DNA of 64,000 bases from Massilia eurypsychrophila (GCF_002760655.1 NZ_PDOC01000003.1:1-64000), one strand, 5' to 3'. Counted from the stretch's first letter, positions 38,076-48,127 are shown. Numbers and translations: made by a program. Notes: generated from the letters alone by a model not told the origin.

Positions 38076-40958
38076 ATGCCCGTCGTTAAAAAATCAGCCG
38101 ATGGCGCCGCGGTGGCGGGCGCCACCTCCGCCTTGCAGCAGGGCCTGGCGCGCGCGGCGGCGGCCACCGTCAAGCGCCGTACCTTCCTGGTGCGCGCGGG
38201 GCTCACCGCCGGCGCCGCCGGCCTGGCGCGCTCGCTGCCGTTCAACGTCATCGAACCGGCCCACGCGGCCGACCCGAAGGCGGCGCCGGCGGGCACCGCC
38301 GAAATCAAGCACACCGTCTGCACCCATTGTTCGGTTGGCTGCTCGGTCGAGGCGGTCGTCAGCAACGGCGTCTGGATCCGCCAGGAACCGGCCTTCGATT
38401 CGCCCTTGAACATGGGCGCCCACTGCGCCAAGGGCGCGTCGGTGCGCGAACACGGCCACGGCGAACACCGCCTGCGCTATCCGATGAAACTCGTCGCCGG
38501 CAAATACCAGCGCATCTCGTGGGACCAGGCCATCACCGAGATTGGCGACCGCATGCTGGCGCTGCGCAAGGAGGCCGGTCCCGATGCGATCATGACCATC
38601 GGCGGCAGCAAGCACAGCAACGAACAGGCCTACCTGATGCGCAAGTTCGTATCGATGTGGGGCACCAACAACTGCGACCACCAGGCCCGCATCTGCCACT
38701 CCACCACGGTGGCCGGCGTGGCCCAGACCTTCGGCTATGGCGCGATGACGAACTCGTTCAACGACCTGCACTTCAGCAAGGCCGTCATGTTCATCGGCTC
38801 CAACCCGGCCGAGGCGCACCCGATTTCGATGCTGCACTTCCTGCACGCCAAGGAACTTGGCGCGAAGATGATCGTCATCGACCCGCGCTTTACCCGTACC
38901 GCGCGCTTCGCCCACCATTACGTGCGCATCCGCCCGGGCACCGACATCGCCCTGGTGTGGGGCATCTTGTGGCACGTCTTCGGCAACGGCTGGGAAGACA
39001 AGGCCTTCATCGAGCAGCGCACCTACGGCATGGACGATGTGCGCAAGGAGGTGGCGAAGTGGACCCCCGACAAGGTCTCCGACGTCACCGGCGTGCCGGA
39101 AGCGAGCGTGCGGCTGGCGGCCGAAATGCTGGCCAAGAACAAGCCATCGTCGGTGGTGTGGTGCATGGGCATCACCCAGCACCACGTCGGCACCGCCAAC
39201 GTGCGCGCCTTGTCGATCCTGCAGCTCGCGCTCGGCAACATCGGCGTGGCCGGCGGCGGCGCCAACATCTACCGCGGCCACGACAACGTGCAAGGCGCCA
39301 CCGATGTCGGCCCGAACCCCGATTCCTTGCCCGGCTACTACGGCGTGGCCGAAGGCGCCTGGAAGTATTTCGCCACCGCCTGGGGCGTCGACTACGACTG
39401 GCTCAGGAGCCGCTTCGCGTCCAAGGAGCTGATGGAAAAGCCCGGCATGGCGGTGTCGCGCTGGTTCGACGGCGTGCTCGAAAAGAACCAGTTCGTCGAC
39501 CAGCCGGCCAACCTGCGCGCGGTGCTGTTCTGGGGCCACGCGCCAAACAGCCAGACCCGCTTGCCGGACATGAAGGCGGCCATGCAAAAGCTCGACATGC
39601 TGGTCGTGATCGACCCGTACCCGACCATGACGGCGGCCATGCACGGCCGCACCGACGGCGTCTACCTGCTGCCGGCGACCACCCAGTTCGAAACGTCCGG
39701 TTCGGTGACGGCGTCGAACCGCAGCATTCAGTGGCGCGAAAAAGTCATTCAGCCGCTGTTCGAATGCAAGACCGACCAGGAAATCATGTACCTGTTCGCC
39801 CGCAAGTTCGGCTTTGCCGAGCAGCTGTTCAAGAACATCAAGGTGGTCAACAACGAGCCGGTGATCGAGGACATCCTGCGCGAGATTAACCGCACCTGCT
39901 GGACCATCGGCTACACCGGCTGCTCGCCCGAGCGGCTCAAGCTGCACATGCAGAACAAGCACACCTTCAATCCGACCACGCTTAAAGCGGATTCGGGCCC
40001 GTGCAAGGGCGACTACTACGGCTTGCCGTGGCCGTGCTGGGGCACGCCGGAAATGAAGCACCCGGGCACGCCGATCCTGTACGACCTGTCCAAGCCCGTC
40101 GCAGAGGGCGGCCTGCCGTTCCGCGCCAACTGGGGCGTCGAGCACAACGGTGTTACCTTGCTGGCGGCCGACGGCTCGACCACCAATGCGAGCGAGCTCG
40201 ATACCGGCTACCCGGAGTTCGACCACGTCTTCCTCAAAAAGCTCGGCTGGTGGTCCGAGCTGACGCCGGCCGAAGTGGCCCAGGCCGAGGGCAAGAACTG
40301 GAAGACCGACCTGTCCGGCGGCATCATCCGCGTCGCCATCCAGCACGGCTGCGCGCCGTTTGGCAATGCGCGCGCGCGCTGCAACGTCTGGAACTTCCCC
40401 GACCCGGTGCCGGTCCACCGCGAGCCGCTGCTGTCGCCGCGGCGCGACCTGGTGGCGCGTTACCCGACCTACGAGGACAAGGCCAGCTTCTGGCGCGTGC
40501 CGACCTTGTACAAGTCAGTGCAGCAAGTCGATTTCTCGAAGGAGTATCCGCTGATCATGACGTCCGGCCGGCTGGTCGAGTACGAGGGTGGCGGCGACGA
40601 AACGCGTTCCAACCCGTGGCTGGCCGAGCTGCAGCAGAACATGTTCTGCGAAATCAATCCGGCCGACGCGGCGCAGGTGGGGGCTGTGACGGGCCGTTAC
40701 ATCAACGTCGAAACGCCGACCGGTGCGCGCATGAAGATGATGGCCATGGTGACGCCGCGCGTGCCGCCCGGGCTGGTGTGGATGCCGTTCCACTTCGGCG
40801 GCTGGTGGAACGGCGAAGACATGGTCGACAAGTATCCGGAAGGCGCCGCGCCGCTGGTGCGCGGTGAGGCCGTCAACAGCGGCTGGACCTACGGCTACGA
40901 TGCGGTGACGATGATGCAGGAAACCAAGGTGTCGCTGTGCCGCCTGGCGCGCGCCTGA
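38076..40958 (+). CDS. Formate dehydrogenase alpha subunit, Tat-exported, Cys-type
   Basis: This 960-residue molybdopterin enzyme has a Tat motif (KRRTFLVRAG), an Fe4S4 site with Cys82, Cys85, Cys89 and Cys117, and the molybdenum ligand Cys207 in ARICHSTTVAG, the place of selenocysteine in Sec-type enzymes. The long catalytic domain and the C-terminal molydopterin-binding barrel are complete. It oxidises formate to CO2 in the periplasm and hands electrons to the beta subunit. No SelC/SelB dependence is expected because the ligand is Cys. Confidence 0.95.
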   Translation: MPVVKKSADGAAVAGATSALQQGLARAAAATVKRRTFLVRAGLTAGAAGLARSLPFNVIEPAHAADPKAAPAGTAEIKHTVCTHCSVGCSVEAVVSNGVWIRQEPAFDSPLNMGAHCAKGASVREHGHGEHRLRYPMKLVAGKYQRISWDQAITEIGDRMLALRKEAGPDAIMTIGGSKHSNEQAYLMRKFVSMWGTNNCDHQARICHSTTVAGVAQTFGYGAMTNSFNDLHFSKAVMFIGSNPAEAHPISMLHFLHAKELGAKMIVIDPRFTRTARFAHHYVRIRPGTDIALVWGILWHVFGNGWEDKAFIEQRTYGMDDVRKEVAKWTPDKVSDVTGVPEASVRLAAEMLAKNKPSSVVWCMGITQHHVGTANVRALSILQLALGNIGVAGGGANIYRGHDNVQGATDVGPNPDSLPGYYGVAEGAWKYFATAWGVDYDWLRSRFASKELMEKPGMAVSRWFDGVLEKNQFVDQPANLRAVLFWGHAPNSQTRLPDMKAAMQKLDMLVVIDPYPTMTAAMHGRTDGVYLLPATTQFETSGSVTASNRSIQWREKVIQPLFECKTDQEIMYLFARKFGFAEQLFKNIKVVNNEPVIEDILREINRTCWTIGYTGCSPERLKLHMQNKHTFNPTTLKADSGPCKGDYYGLPWPCWGTPEMKHPGTPILYDLSKPVAEGGLPFRANWGVEHNGVTLLAADGSTTNASELDTGYPEFDHVFLKKLGWWSELTPAEVAQAEGKNWKTDLSGGIIRVAIQHGCAPFGNARARCNVWNFPDPVPVHREPLLSPRRDLVARYPTYEDKASFWRVPTLYKSVQQVDFSKEYPLIMTSGRLVEYEGGGDETRSNPWLAELQQNMFCEINPADAAQVGAVTGRYINVETPTGARMKMMAMVTPRVPPGLVWMPFHFGGWWNGEDMVDKYPEGAAPLVRGEAVNSGWTYGYDAVTMMQETKVSLCRLARA

Positions 40959-41017
40959 CGGCCTGAGGCGAGTGGAACAAAGCGGACACAACAATTATCA
41001 GCAAGGAGACGAGTGCC

Positions 41018-41698
41018 ATGCCAGCCCGGATGAAATTCATTTGCGACACCGAACGCTGCATCGACTGCAACGGCTGCGTGACGGCGTGCAAGAGCGAGAA
41101 CGAGACGCCGTGGGGCGTCAACCGTCGCCGCGTCGTCACCATCGACGACGGCGTGCCGGGCGAACATTCCATCTCGGTCGCCTGCATGCACTGCACCGAC
41201 GCGCCGTGCCTGGCGGTGTGCCCGACCAACTGCATCTACCATACCGACGACGGCATCGTGTTGCACAACAAGGACCAGTGCATCGGCTGCGGCTACTGCG
41301 CTCTGGCCTGTCCGTTCGGTGCGCCGCAGTTCCCCGCCACAGGCATGTTCAACCACCGCGGCAAGATGGACAAGTGCACCTTCTGCGCCGGCGGCCCCGA
41401 GCCTGATCTGTCCGAGGCCGAGTTCAAGAAATACGGCCGCAACCGCATCGCCGAGGGCAAGCTGCCGGCCTGCGCCGAACAGTGCGGCACCAAGGCGCTG
41501 CTCGGCGGCGACGCCGACATCATCGCCGACATCTACAAGCAGCGCGTCGAAACGCGCGGCTATGGTCCCGAGCTGTGGGGCTGGAACATTGCCTACAACC
41601 GGCCCAAGGGCGGCGGCGAGATTCAGGCCAAGGGCAGCGGCCCGCGCGAGAACCAGCTCGACGACGCCCAGAACAAGCCGAAGAGGCAATCGATATGA
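41018..41698 (+). CDS. Formate dehydrogenase iron-sulfur (beta) subunit
   Basis: The product is a 226-residue ferredoxin-type protein with four cysteine clusters (CIDCNGCVTAC, CMHCTDAPCLAVCP, CIGCGYCALACP, and a split set including CTFCAGG and CAEQCGTKAL), as in FdnH/FdhB. It carries electrons from the alpha subunit to the membrane cytochrome. The start has an AAGGAG site. Its TGA overlaps the ATG of a small lipoprotein (ATGA). Confidence 0.93.
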   Translation: MPARMKFICDTERCIDCNGCVTACKSENETPWGVNRRRVVTIDDGVPGEHSISVACMHCTDAPCLAVCPTNCIYHTDDGIVLHNKDQCIGCGYCALACPFGAPQFPATGMFNHRGKMDKCTFCAGGPEPDLSEAEFKKYGRNRIAEGKLPACAEQCGTKALLGGDADIIADIYKQRVETRGYGPELWGWNIAYNRPKGGGEIQAKGSGPRENQLDDAQNKPKRQSI

Positions 41699-41913
41699 GC
41701 GCGCGGCATGGCGTCGCCGGCGCCGCCATGGCGGTGCTGCTGTCGGGCTGCCTGGAAGTGAAGCAGCATCCCGCCTATATAGACGGCGAGTACGCCGGCA
41801 AGGTCGACAATCGCTCGGAGCAGGTAAGGTTTCACGGCGACAAAATGGCCTGGACCGCGGCGGTCAGCAACCGCACGCTGCGGCAGAACGAGTACAACCG
41901 GGCCAATCCCTGA
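41695..41913 (+). CDS. Small lipoprotein between Fdh beta and gamma
   Basis: The product is a 72-residue protein with a lipoprotein signal (AAMAVLLSGC) and a mature part reading LEVKQHPAYIDGEYAGKVDN. It overlaps the beta gene by ATGA and precedes gamma by 12 bp, so it is inserted inside the core operon. I do not recognise a named family. It may stabilise the enzyme or interact with the membrane complex. Confidence 0.75.
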   Translation: MSARHGVAGAAMAVLLSGCLEVKQHPAYIDGEYAGKVDNRSEQVRFHGDKMAWTAAVSNRTLRQNEYNRANP

Positions 41914-41925
41914 AAGGACTGTGTG

Positions 41926-42972
41926 ATGCGCTCATTGACATCCCTGTGGCGTAGCCTGACGCTGTTGCTGGCGCTGATGCTCGCCGGCCACGCACTGGCC
42001 GAGGTGCCGCACCGTTCCGCCAAGCCGGCCTACGCCGAAGAACAGACCATCTTGCAGACCGAAAAGGACACTCCCGAATCGGGCTTTTTGTCGACCGCGT
42101 CCGGCAAGGTCCACGTCGACCGCCATTACCTCGGCCAGTACGGCAGCACCGAGGGCACCGTCATCTTGCAGCGCGGCGGCAACACCTGGCGCCTGCTGCG
42201 CAACGGTCCGATCGCCATGGCCGCCGGCTTCCTGCTGCTGGTCACGCCATTGCTGCTGCTCGGCTTCTACCTCGGCGTCGGCCCGGTGCGCACGACCGAG
42301 CAGCCTGCCGGGCGCCGCCTCGAACGCTTCAATCGCTGGCAACGCTGGGTGCACTGGGCCACCGCCTACAGTTTCCTGGCGCTGGCGTTGACCGGCCTGA
42401 TCATCCTGTTCGGCAAGAACGTCCTGCTGCCCTGGATGGGCCACGGCATCTTCTACTGGGTGGCGATGATCTCGAAGGTGATCCACAACTTCGTCGGGCC
42501 GCTGTTCATCCTGTGCTCGATCATCATGTTCGTCACCTTCGTGCGCAATAACATTTTCCGCCGCTGGGACTGGCAATGGATCAAGCAGGGCGGCGGGCTG
42601 GTGTCGCACAAGCACATTCCGGCCGGCTATTTCAACGCTGGCGAAAAGCTGTGGTTCTGGGGCGGCGTGGTCTTGCTCGGCCTGATCATGTCGGTCACCG
42701 GCCTGGTGCTCGACTTCGTCAATTTCGGCCAGACCCGCTACGTGCAGCAGATCGCCAACTACCTGCACCTGATTGGCGCCACGCTGTACATGGTGGCGGC
42801 GATGGGTCATATCTATATCGGCACGGTCGGCACGCCCGGTGCCTACCAGGCGATGAAGGACGGCACGGTCGACGCCAACTGGGCCAAGGCCCATCACGAG
42901 TTGTGGTACGACGAGATCACCCACACGACCCCGCCGACCTCGCCGGTTCCGCAACGCAGGAGGCACGAATGA
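41926..42972 (+). CDS. Formate dehydrogenase cytochrome b (gamma) subunit
   Basis: This 348-residue protein has an N-terminal cleavable-looking signal segment (LTLLLALMLAGHALA) plus a periplasmic stretch, then about four or five transmembrane helices of the FdnI cytochrome b556 type with His residues for two hemes (WVHWATAYSF, VIHNFVGPLF, YLHLIGATLYMVAAMGHIYIGT). It passes electrons to quinone. The start is ATG 41926 (GTG at 41923 is less likely). Its stop overlaps the next ATG. Confidence 0.93.
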   Translation: MRSLTSLWRSLTLLLALMLAGHALAEVPHRSAKPAYAEEQTILQTEKDTPESGFLSTASGKVHVDRHYLGQYGSTEGTVILQRGGNTWRLLRNGPIAMAAGFLLLVTPLLLLGFYLGVGPVRTTEQPAGRRLERFNRWQRWVHWATAYSFLALALTGLIILFGKNVLLPWMGHGIFYWVAMISKVIHNFVGPLFILCSIIMFVTFVRNNIFRRWDWQWIKQGGGLVSHKHIPAGYFNAGEKLWFWGGVVLLGLIMSVTGLVLDFVNFGQTRYVQQIANYLHLIGATLYMVAAMGHIYIGTVGTPGAYQAMKDGTVDANWAKAHHELWYDEITHTTPPTSPVPQRRRHE

Positions 42973-43301
42973 TCAGGCACACATGGTTATTGATGGCCGC
43001 CGCCGCCGCGCTGCTGGCCGGCGGCTGCACCCGCGGCGAGAAGGCGCCCGATGACGGCATCCGCAAGACCAACTTCCCCGGCGGCGTCACCGCCGGCGGC
43101 GGCACCAGCGGCGAAGTGATCGCGCGCTCGCAAAAGCCGGTGACCGACGGCAGCTATGCGGGCGGCACGCCGGGCATTGCCGGCGGCGCCGGCGGCACGA
43201 CGGGCGGCACCGCCACCGCCGGCGCGGTACGGGAATCCGGCCACGGGCCGTCCGGCACCACGGCGCCGCCGGCTGCCAAGCAGACCCCGAGCGGGCAATA
43301 G
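42969..43301 (+). CDS. Gly-rich small lipoprotein downstream of Fdh gamma
   Basis: The product is a 110-residue protein with lipobox LLAGGC and a very Gly/Thr/Ala-rich mature region (for example GGTPGIAGGAGGTTGG). It overlaps the gamma gene by ATGA. The sequence is low complexity, so no fold is predicted. It is probably an accessory of the Fdh operon; unknown function. Confidence 0.6.
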   Translation: MIRHTWLLMAAAAALLAGGCTRGEKAPDDGIRKTNFPGGVTAGGGTSGEVIARSQKPVTDGSYAGGTPGIAGGAGGTTGGTATAGAVRESGHGPSGTTAPPAAKQTPSGQ

Positions 43302-43309
43302 GAGAGGGC

Positions 43310-43732
43310 ATGCACACCAAACTGTTGATCGCACTGGCGCTGGCGGCCGCGAGCTGCGCGGCGCTGGCCGCACTGCCGCCGCCGACCCCGGCCCAGGTAG
43401 AGCAGCAAAAGGCCAAGAAGGCCATCGCCGACGCCCGGGCCGAAAAGGACAAGCAGGTGCTGCTGGCGAAAATGGACGAACTGAGCGCCGGCTGGCGCGG
43501 CAAGGCCGGCGCCAAGGGCTGGACGGTGCATCCGCCGACCCCGGTGCAGGCGCCCGTGCAGGCGGTCACCGCGCCGGCCCTGCAGTCGGCGCCGTCGGGG
43601 CAGCCGAGCGGCCAGCTGACGGTGACCGGCGCACAGGCGCCGATCACCAGCGAAAAGTCCGGCACCGCCGCGCCGAGCGCCGACACCAAGACGGCGCCGT
43701 CACCGCCAGCCTCCACCGTGAAGACAAAGTAA
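43310..43732 (+). CDS. Small periplasmic protein in the Fdh operon
   Basis: The product is a 140-residue protein with a signal peptide (LLIALALAAASCAALAALPPP), a short charged helix (EQQKAKKAIADARAEKDKQ) and a Pro/Ser/Thr-rich tail. It lies 8 bp after the lipoprotein and its stop overlaps the next start (TAATG). Function unknown. Its place in the operon is the only clue. Confidence 0.55.
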   Translation: MHTKLLIALALAAASCAALAALPPPTPAQVEQQKAKKAIADARAEKDKQVLLAKMDELSAGWRGKAGAKGWTVHPPTPVQAPVQAVTAPALQSAPSGQPSGQLTVTGAQAPITSEKSGTAAPSADTKTAPSPPASTVKTK

Positions 43733-44193
43733 TGCAACTTGCCAGCCTGCCGATTGCCGTCATCATGCAGCGCCGCGTAGTCCAACACCGCTGGGCCGAC
43801 GAGGTCTGGTCGGCGATCGCGGTGCTGACCGACCCGGGCGGGCTGCCGCCAATGCAGCCGCTGCCCTCGGGCGGCGGGCGCGAGGCCTATCTGGTATCCG
43901 GCCTCGAGCTGCAACTGTATCCCGACGAGAACGACGGCTACTTCGAGAACTGGATTGCGCCGGAATCGAAAGTGTTCGTCATGTGGCGCATGCAGGAGGG
44001 TCGCGCGATGCCGCTGAAGGCCTCGGTCAGCTACGCCGAGGGCACCCGCATGTTCGATTCCGGCGAAGCGGCCGACGGCGTGGCGATGCCGCCGGACATC
44101 CACAACTGGCTGGCCGGCTATCTGCGCGAACATTACCAGCCACGCGATCCTGGCGAACGCCACGGCAGGCGCGCGCGCCGCCAGGAGCGATGA
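43732..44193 (+). CDS. DUF3305 family protein
   Basis: The product is a 153-residue soluble protein (IAVIMQRRVVQHRWADEVW at the N-terminus, with GLELQLYPDENDGYFENW). DUF3305 genes regularly occur in molybdoenzyme and formate dehydrogenase clusters next to DUF3306, but their function is not known. The start overlaps the preceding stop, indicating coupling. Confidence 0.8.
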   Translation: MQLASLPIAVIMQRRVVQHRWADEVWSAIAVLTDPGGLPPMQPLPSGGGREAYLVSGLELQLYPDENDGYFENWIAPESKVFVMWRMQEGRAMPLKASVSYAEGTRMFDSGEAADGVAMPPDIHNWLAGYLREHYQPRDPGERHGRRARRQER

Positions 44194-44714
44194 TGCCGAG
44201 CGAAGGATTCCTGCAGCGCTGGTCCAGGCTCAAGGCCGAGCCGGTCGCGCCGGCGCCGGTTGAAGTCGTGCCGGCCCCGCCTGCTGCGCCGGTTGCCGAG
44301 CCGCAAGCCGACGTGGCGCTGCCGACCCTGGCCGATGCTGCCGCGCTCGACGCCGCTTCCGACTACTCGGCCTTTGTCGGCCGCGGCGTCGACGCTTCGG
44401 TGCGCCGGCTGGCCATGAAAAAGCTGTTTGCCGATCCCCACTTCAACGTCAAGGACGGGCTCGACATCTACATGGGCGACTACAACATTGCCTCGCCGGT
44501 CAGTGAAGCGATGCTCGCGTCAATGTCGCACGCGCGCAATATTTTCGCCCGCATCGACGACGCGCTGACGCCTGACGCCGCCGACGCCGCTTCGCCACTC
44601 GCCGGGCCACCCGCCGCTGGCGAAATGCCGCCGCTTCCCCCACCCGACGATGACCTGTCGGCCGCATCGCCGGCGCTGCAAGCAGACGATCAAGCTGAAA
44701 AATTATCCCTATGA
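44193..44714 (+). CDS. DUF3306 family protein
   Basis: The product is a 173-residue protein with FLQRWSRLKAE at the N-terminus and a central conserved part YSAFVGRGVDASVRRLAMKKLFADPHFN...MGDYN, flanked by Pro/Ala-rich disorder. It follows DUF3305 with an overlapping stop. The start at 44193 is favoured because an AGGAG site is 5 bp upstream; a second ATG at 44190 is too close. It belongs to the Fdh accessory set. Confidence 0.8.
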   Translation: MPSEGFLQRWSRLKAEPVAPAPVEVVPAPPAAPVAEPQADVALPTLADAAALDAASDYSAFVGRGVDASVRRLAMKKLFADPHFNVKDGLDIYMGDYNIASPVSEAMLASMSHARNIFARIDDALTPDAADAASPLAGPPAAGEMPPLPPPDDDLSAASPALQADDQAEKLSL

Positions 44715-44794
44715 GGCACCCTCACCACGTCGTTCGCGCGCCGGCGGCAAGACGGTTTTAGATCAGCGATGTTCTCACCCGACCAGGAAGCTGC

Positions 44795-46447
44795 ATGAAT
44801 TCACCAGATCGACTGAGCAGGGAACGGCCGAAAATGACGGCACTGGAAGCGGCCGCCGCGCTGCCCGGCCCCGATCCCGTTCCCACCGTCACCTACCATT
44901 CGGCGGGCAAGACCTTGATTATCGGCAGCGCCGCCGACTGCGCGCCGTGGGCCGAAGGCCTGTGCGCCCAGCTCGAACTGACCGTGCTGCTGACCGACGC
45001 GCCGCCGGCCGGGACCGCCGAGCCGGCGCGGCTTTACCGGGCGCATCGCGCCCACACCATCGGCCTCGACGGCTGGCTCGGCGCCTTCGAGGCCTCGTGG
45101 CAAGAGGACGCCGCGCCGCGCACTGGCCGCTTCGACCTGGTGCTCGATCTGTCGCCGGCGCCGCTGCTCGCCCGGCACCAAAAGCCGGCCGGCTATTTCG
45201 CCCCCGGCGCCGATCTGGGCGAACGGGCACGGGCGGTCGAGCAGCTGGCCGACATGATCGGCGAATTCGAAAAGCCGAAATACTTCAGCTACAAGGAACG
45301 CATCTGCGCCCACAGCCGCAACCGCCTGATCGGCTGCCACGCCTGCATCGAGATCTGTTCGGCCCAGGCCATCGCCGGCGCGGGCGACCGCATCCGCGTC
45401 AATCCAAACCTGTGCGCCGGCTGCGGCGCCTGCACCACGGTGTGCCCGACCGGCGCGCTGACCTACGCCTACCCGAGCCCGGCCTACACCGGCGAACGGC
45501 TGCGCACGCTGGTGTTCACCTATCGCGAAGCGGGCGCCGGCGCGCCGGTGCTGCTGTTCCACAGCGGCGAGCACGGCAAGGCGCTGATCGGCGAACTGGA
45601 AACGAGCGGGCAGGGCGTGCCGCCCAACGTCATCCCGGTTGAATTGCAGCACACCGCCTCGGTCGGCATCGACGTCTGGCTGGCGGCGATCGCCTACGGC
45701 GCCGGCGCCGTCATGCTGTTGATGACGGACGAGGAAGCGCCGCAATACCGCACCGCCGTGGCCGCGCAGATGGACATCGCCAACATCATTCTCAACGGCC
45801 TTGGCTACGAAGGAGCGCACTGCACCTTGTTGCAAGCGAACCAGGCGCAGCCGCTCGGCGTGGTGCTGGCGCGCCCGGTCCGGACGACCGGCGTGACCGA
45901 GCCTGCCGGCTTCCACGTCATGATGGACAAGCGCAACACGCTCGACCTGGCCTTGTCGCACCTGGCGCGGGTGGCGCCGCTCAAGCCCGCACTGGTGCCG
46001 CTGCCGGCCGGCGCGCCGTTCGGCGCCATCAAGGTCGACACGGCCAAATGCAGCCTGTGCATGGCGTGCGTCGGCGCCTGCCCGGCGTCGGCGCTGATGG
46101 ACAGTCCGACCTTGCCCGAGCTGCGCTTCGTCGAAAAAAATTGCGTCCAGTGCGGCTTGTGCGCGACCACCTGTCCCGAGGACGCGATCGTGCTCGACCC
46201 GCGCATGTCGTTCGCCGACACCTGGAACAAGCCGGTGGTGCTGAACGAATCGACGCCGTTCTGCTGCATCCGCTGCACCAAGCCATTCGGCACGCTGCAG
46301 ATGGTCGAGAACATGCTTGGCAAGCTGGGCGCGCACCCGGCGTTCGCGGGCAGCCTCGACCGGCTGAAGATGTGCGGCGACTGCCGCGTGATCGACATCA
46401 TGAAAAGTGGCGACAGCGCCCGCATCAGCGGCGGCCACGGCCTGTAG
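44795..46447 (+). CDS. 4Fe-4S polyferredoxin of the formate dehydrogenase cluster
   Basis: The product is a 550-residue protein with a first pair of ferredoxin clusters (CHACIEICSAQAI, CAGCGACTTVCPTGAL) at about 180-225 and a second pair (CSLCMACVGACP, CVQCGLCATTCPEDAI) at about 415-465, plus CCIRC and CGDCR near the end. A central domain (about 235-400) resembles electron-transfer or hydrogenase-maturation-like partners (VDVWLAAIAYGAGAVML-like). It probably feeds or buffers electrons, or matures the enzyme. It closes the operon. Confidence 0.85.
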   Translation: MNSPDRLSRERPKMTALEAAAALPGPDPVPTVTYHSAGKTLIIGSAADCAPWAEGLCAQLELTVLLTDAPPAGTAEPARLYRAHRAHTIGLDGWLGAFEASWQEDAAPRTGRFDLVLDLSPAPLLARHQKPAGYFAPGADLGERARAVEQLADMIGEFEKPKYFSYKERICAHSRNRLIGCHACIEICSAQAIAGAGDRIRVNPNLCAGCGACTTVCPTGALTYAYPSPAYTGERLRTLVFTYREAGAGAPVLLFHSGEHGKALIGELETSGQGVPPNVIPVELQHTASVGIDVWLAAIAYGAGAVMLLMTDEEAPQYRTAVAAQMDIANIILNGLGYEGAHCTLLQANQAQPLGVVLARPVRTTGVTEPAGFHVMMDKRNTLDLALSHLARVAPLKPALVPLPAGAPFGAIKVDTAKCSLCMACVGACPASALMDSPTLPELRFVEKNCVQCGLCATTCPEDAIVLDPRMSFADTWNKPVVLNESTPFCCIRCTKPFGTLQMVENMLGKLGAHPAFAGSLDRLKMCGDCRVIDIMKSGDSARISGGHGL

Positions 46448-46464
46448 ACCGAGCAGGAATCCGC

Positions 46465-46503
46465 GGGGTCAGAGCCCTGCTGTTCCGACTTCGCGCGCAG
46501 GGC
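46465..46503. repeat. GGGGTCAGAGCC element with hairpin upstream of gltX
   Basis: GGGGTCAGAGCCC at 46465-46476 runs into GCCCTGC at 46474-46480, which pairs with GCAGGGC at 46497-46503. It resembles the GGGGTC-type repeats at 34561 and 50669 and lies in the gap before gltX. Confidence 0.5.
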
Positions 46504-46556
46504 GGGGACCCGGCAACGCTGTAAAATAGATTCTTTACCTACGCACATTTATCGCC

Positions 46557-47954
46557 ATGACCGTCGTCCGCACCCGTTTCGCTCCCAGCCCTACCGGCTA
46601 CCTCCACCTCGGCGGCGCCCGCACCGCGCTGTACTCGTGGGCGTTCGCCCGCCACTTTGGCGGCACCTTCATCTTGCGCATTGAAGACACCGACCTCGAG
46701 CGCTCGACGCCGGAAGCGGTGCAGGCGATCATCGACGGCATGCAGTGGCTCGGCCTCGACCACGACGAGGGCCCGTTCTACCAGATGCAGCGGATGGACC
46801 GCTACCGCGAAGTGGTCGGCCAGATGCTCGAAGCGGGCACCGCCTACCAGTGCTACTCGTCGCCGGAAGAGGTCGAGGCGATGCGCGAGCGCATGCGCGC
46901 GGCCGGCGACAAGCCGCGCTACGACGGCACCTGGCGCCCAGAACCTGGCAAGACGCTGCCGCCAGTGCCGGCCGAGCGCAAGCCGGTGGTGCGCTTCAAA
47001 AATCCGCTGGACGGCGAAGTGACCTGGGACGATGTCGTCAAGGGCACCATCACGATCGGCAACAAGGAGCTCGACGACCTGGTCATCGCGCGCCCGGACG
47101 GCACGCCGACATACAACTTCTGCGTCGCCGTCGACGACTGGGACATGCAGATCACCCACGTGCTGCGTGGCGACGACCACGTCAACAACACGCCGCGCCA
47201 GATCAATATCCTGCGCGCGATCGGCGCGCCGCTGCCGCTGTACGGCCACTTGCCGATGATCCTCGGCGCCGATGGCGAGAAGCTGTCGAAGCGCCACGGC
47301 GCCGTCAGCGTGATGGACTACCCGGCCCAGGGCTATCTGCCGGAAGCGATGCTGAACTACCTGGCGCGCCTTGGCTGGAGCCACGGCGATGACGAAGTGT
47401 TCTCGATGCAGCAGTTCACCGCGTGGTTCGACCTCAACAACCTGATCCGCTCGCCGGCGCAGTTCAACCCGGAAAAACTGAACTGGATCAACAACCAGTA
47501 CATCAAGCAGGCCGACAACGAACGGCTCGCCTCGCTGGCGCGCCCGCGCATGCTGGCCGTCGGCGCCGAGTTCAACGGCAACCCGGCGCTGGCGCCGGTG
47601 CTGGCGCTGATGAAGGAGCGCGCCAACACCGTCAACGAACTGGCCGATGCCGCGATGCTGTTCTACCGCGATCCCACGCCGGAGCCGGCCTTGCTGGCGC
47701 AGCACCTGACCGACGCCGTCAAGCCGGCGCTGGTGCAGTTCGCCGAGCGCTGCGAGACGGTCGAGTGGCACCGGCCGGCGCTGGCGGCGATGGTCAAGGA
47801 AGTGCTGGCCGCAAACGGCATCAAGATGCCGCAGCTGGCGATGCCGTTGCGCCTGATTCTGACCGGCCAGCTGCAGACGCCGGCCATCGATGCGGTGCTC
47901 GAACTGTTCGACCGCGACGTCATCCTGGCGCGCGTTCGCAAATATCTTCATTAA
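46557..47954 (+). CDS. gltX: Glutamyl-tRNA synthetase
   Basis: The product is a 465-residue class I synthetase with the HIGH motif as [15 protein letters not shown] and the KMSKS motif as KLSKRHG, and a helical anticodon-binding C-terminal domain. It supplies Glu-tRNA for the neighbouring Glu tRNAs and for tetrapyrrole synthesis. It is followed by the tRNA array after 62 bp. A TAAAAT box at 46522-46527 is a possible -10 element. Confidence 0.97.
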   Translation: MTVVRTRFAPSPTGYLHLGGARTALYSWAFARHFGGTFILRIEDTDLERSTPEAVQAIIDGMQWLGLDHDEGPFYQMQRMDRYREVVGQMLEAGTAYQCYSSPEEVEAMRERMRAAGDKPRYDGTWRPEPGKTLPPVPAERKPVVRFKNPLDGEVTWDDVVKGTITIGNKELDDLVIARPDGTPTYNFCVAVDDWDMQITHVLRGDDHVNNTPRQINILRAIGAPLPLYGHLPMILGADGEKLSKRHGAVSVMDYPAQGYLPEAMLNYLARLGWSHGDDEVFSMQQFTAWFDLNNLIRSPAQFNPEKLNWINNQYIKQADNERLASLARPRMLAVGAEFNGNPALAPVLALMKERANTVNELADAAMLFYRDPTPEPALLAQHLTDAVKPALVQFAERCETVEWHRPALAAMVKEVLAANGIKMPQLAMPLRLILTGQLQTPAIDAVLELFDRDVILARVRKYLH

Positions 47955-47969
47955 ACTCGCGTCTGGCAT

Positions 47970-47998
47970 TTGCGGAATGCAAGAGAGTAGTCTATAAT
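47970..47998 (+). promoter_or_regulatory. Sigma-70 promoter of the tRNA array
   Basis: TTGCGG at 47970-47975, a 17-bp spacer, and a perfect TATAAT at 47993-47998 lie 18 bp before the first tRNA. The position suits a stable-RNA promoter. Confidence 0.8.
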
Positions 47999-48016
47999 TT
48001 TGCTTCTTCACCGGAC

Positions 48017-48092
<76 letters not shown>

Positions 48093-48127
48093 CGTTGAAG
48101 AGTAGTTGCAGTAAAAATTAGTTCAAG

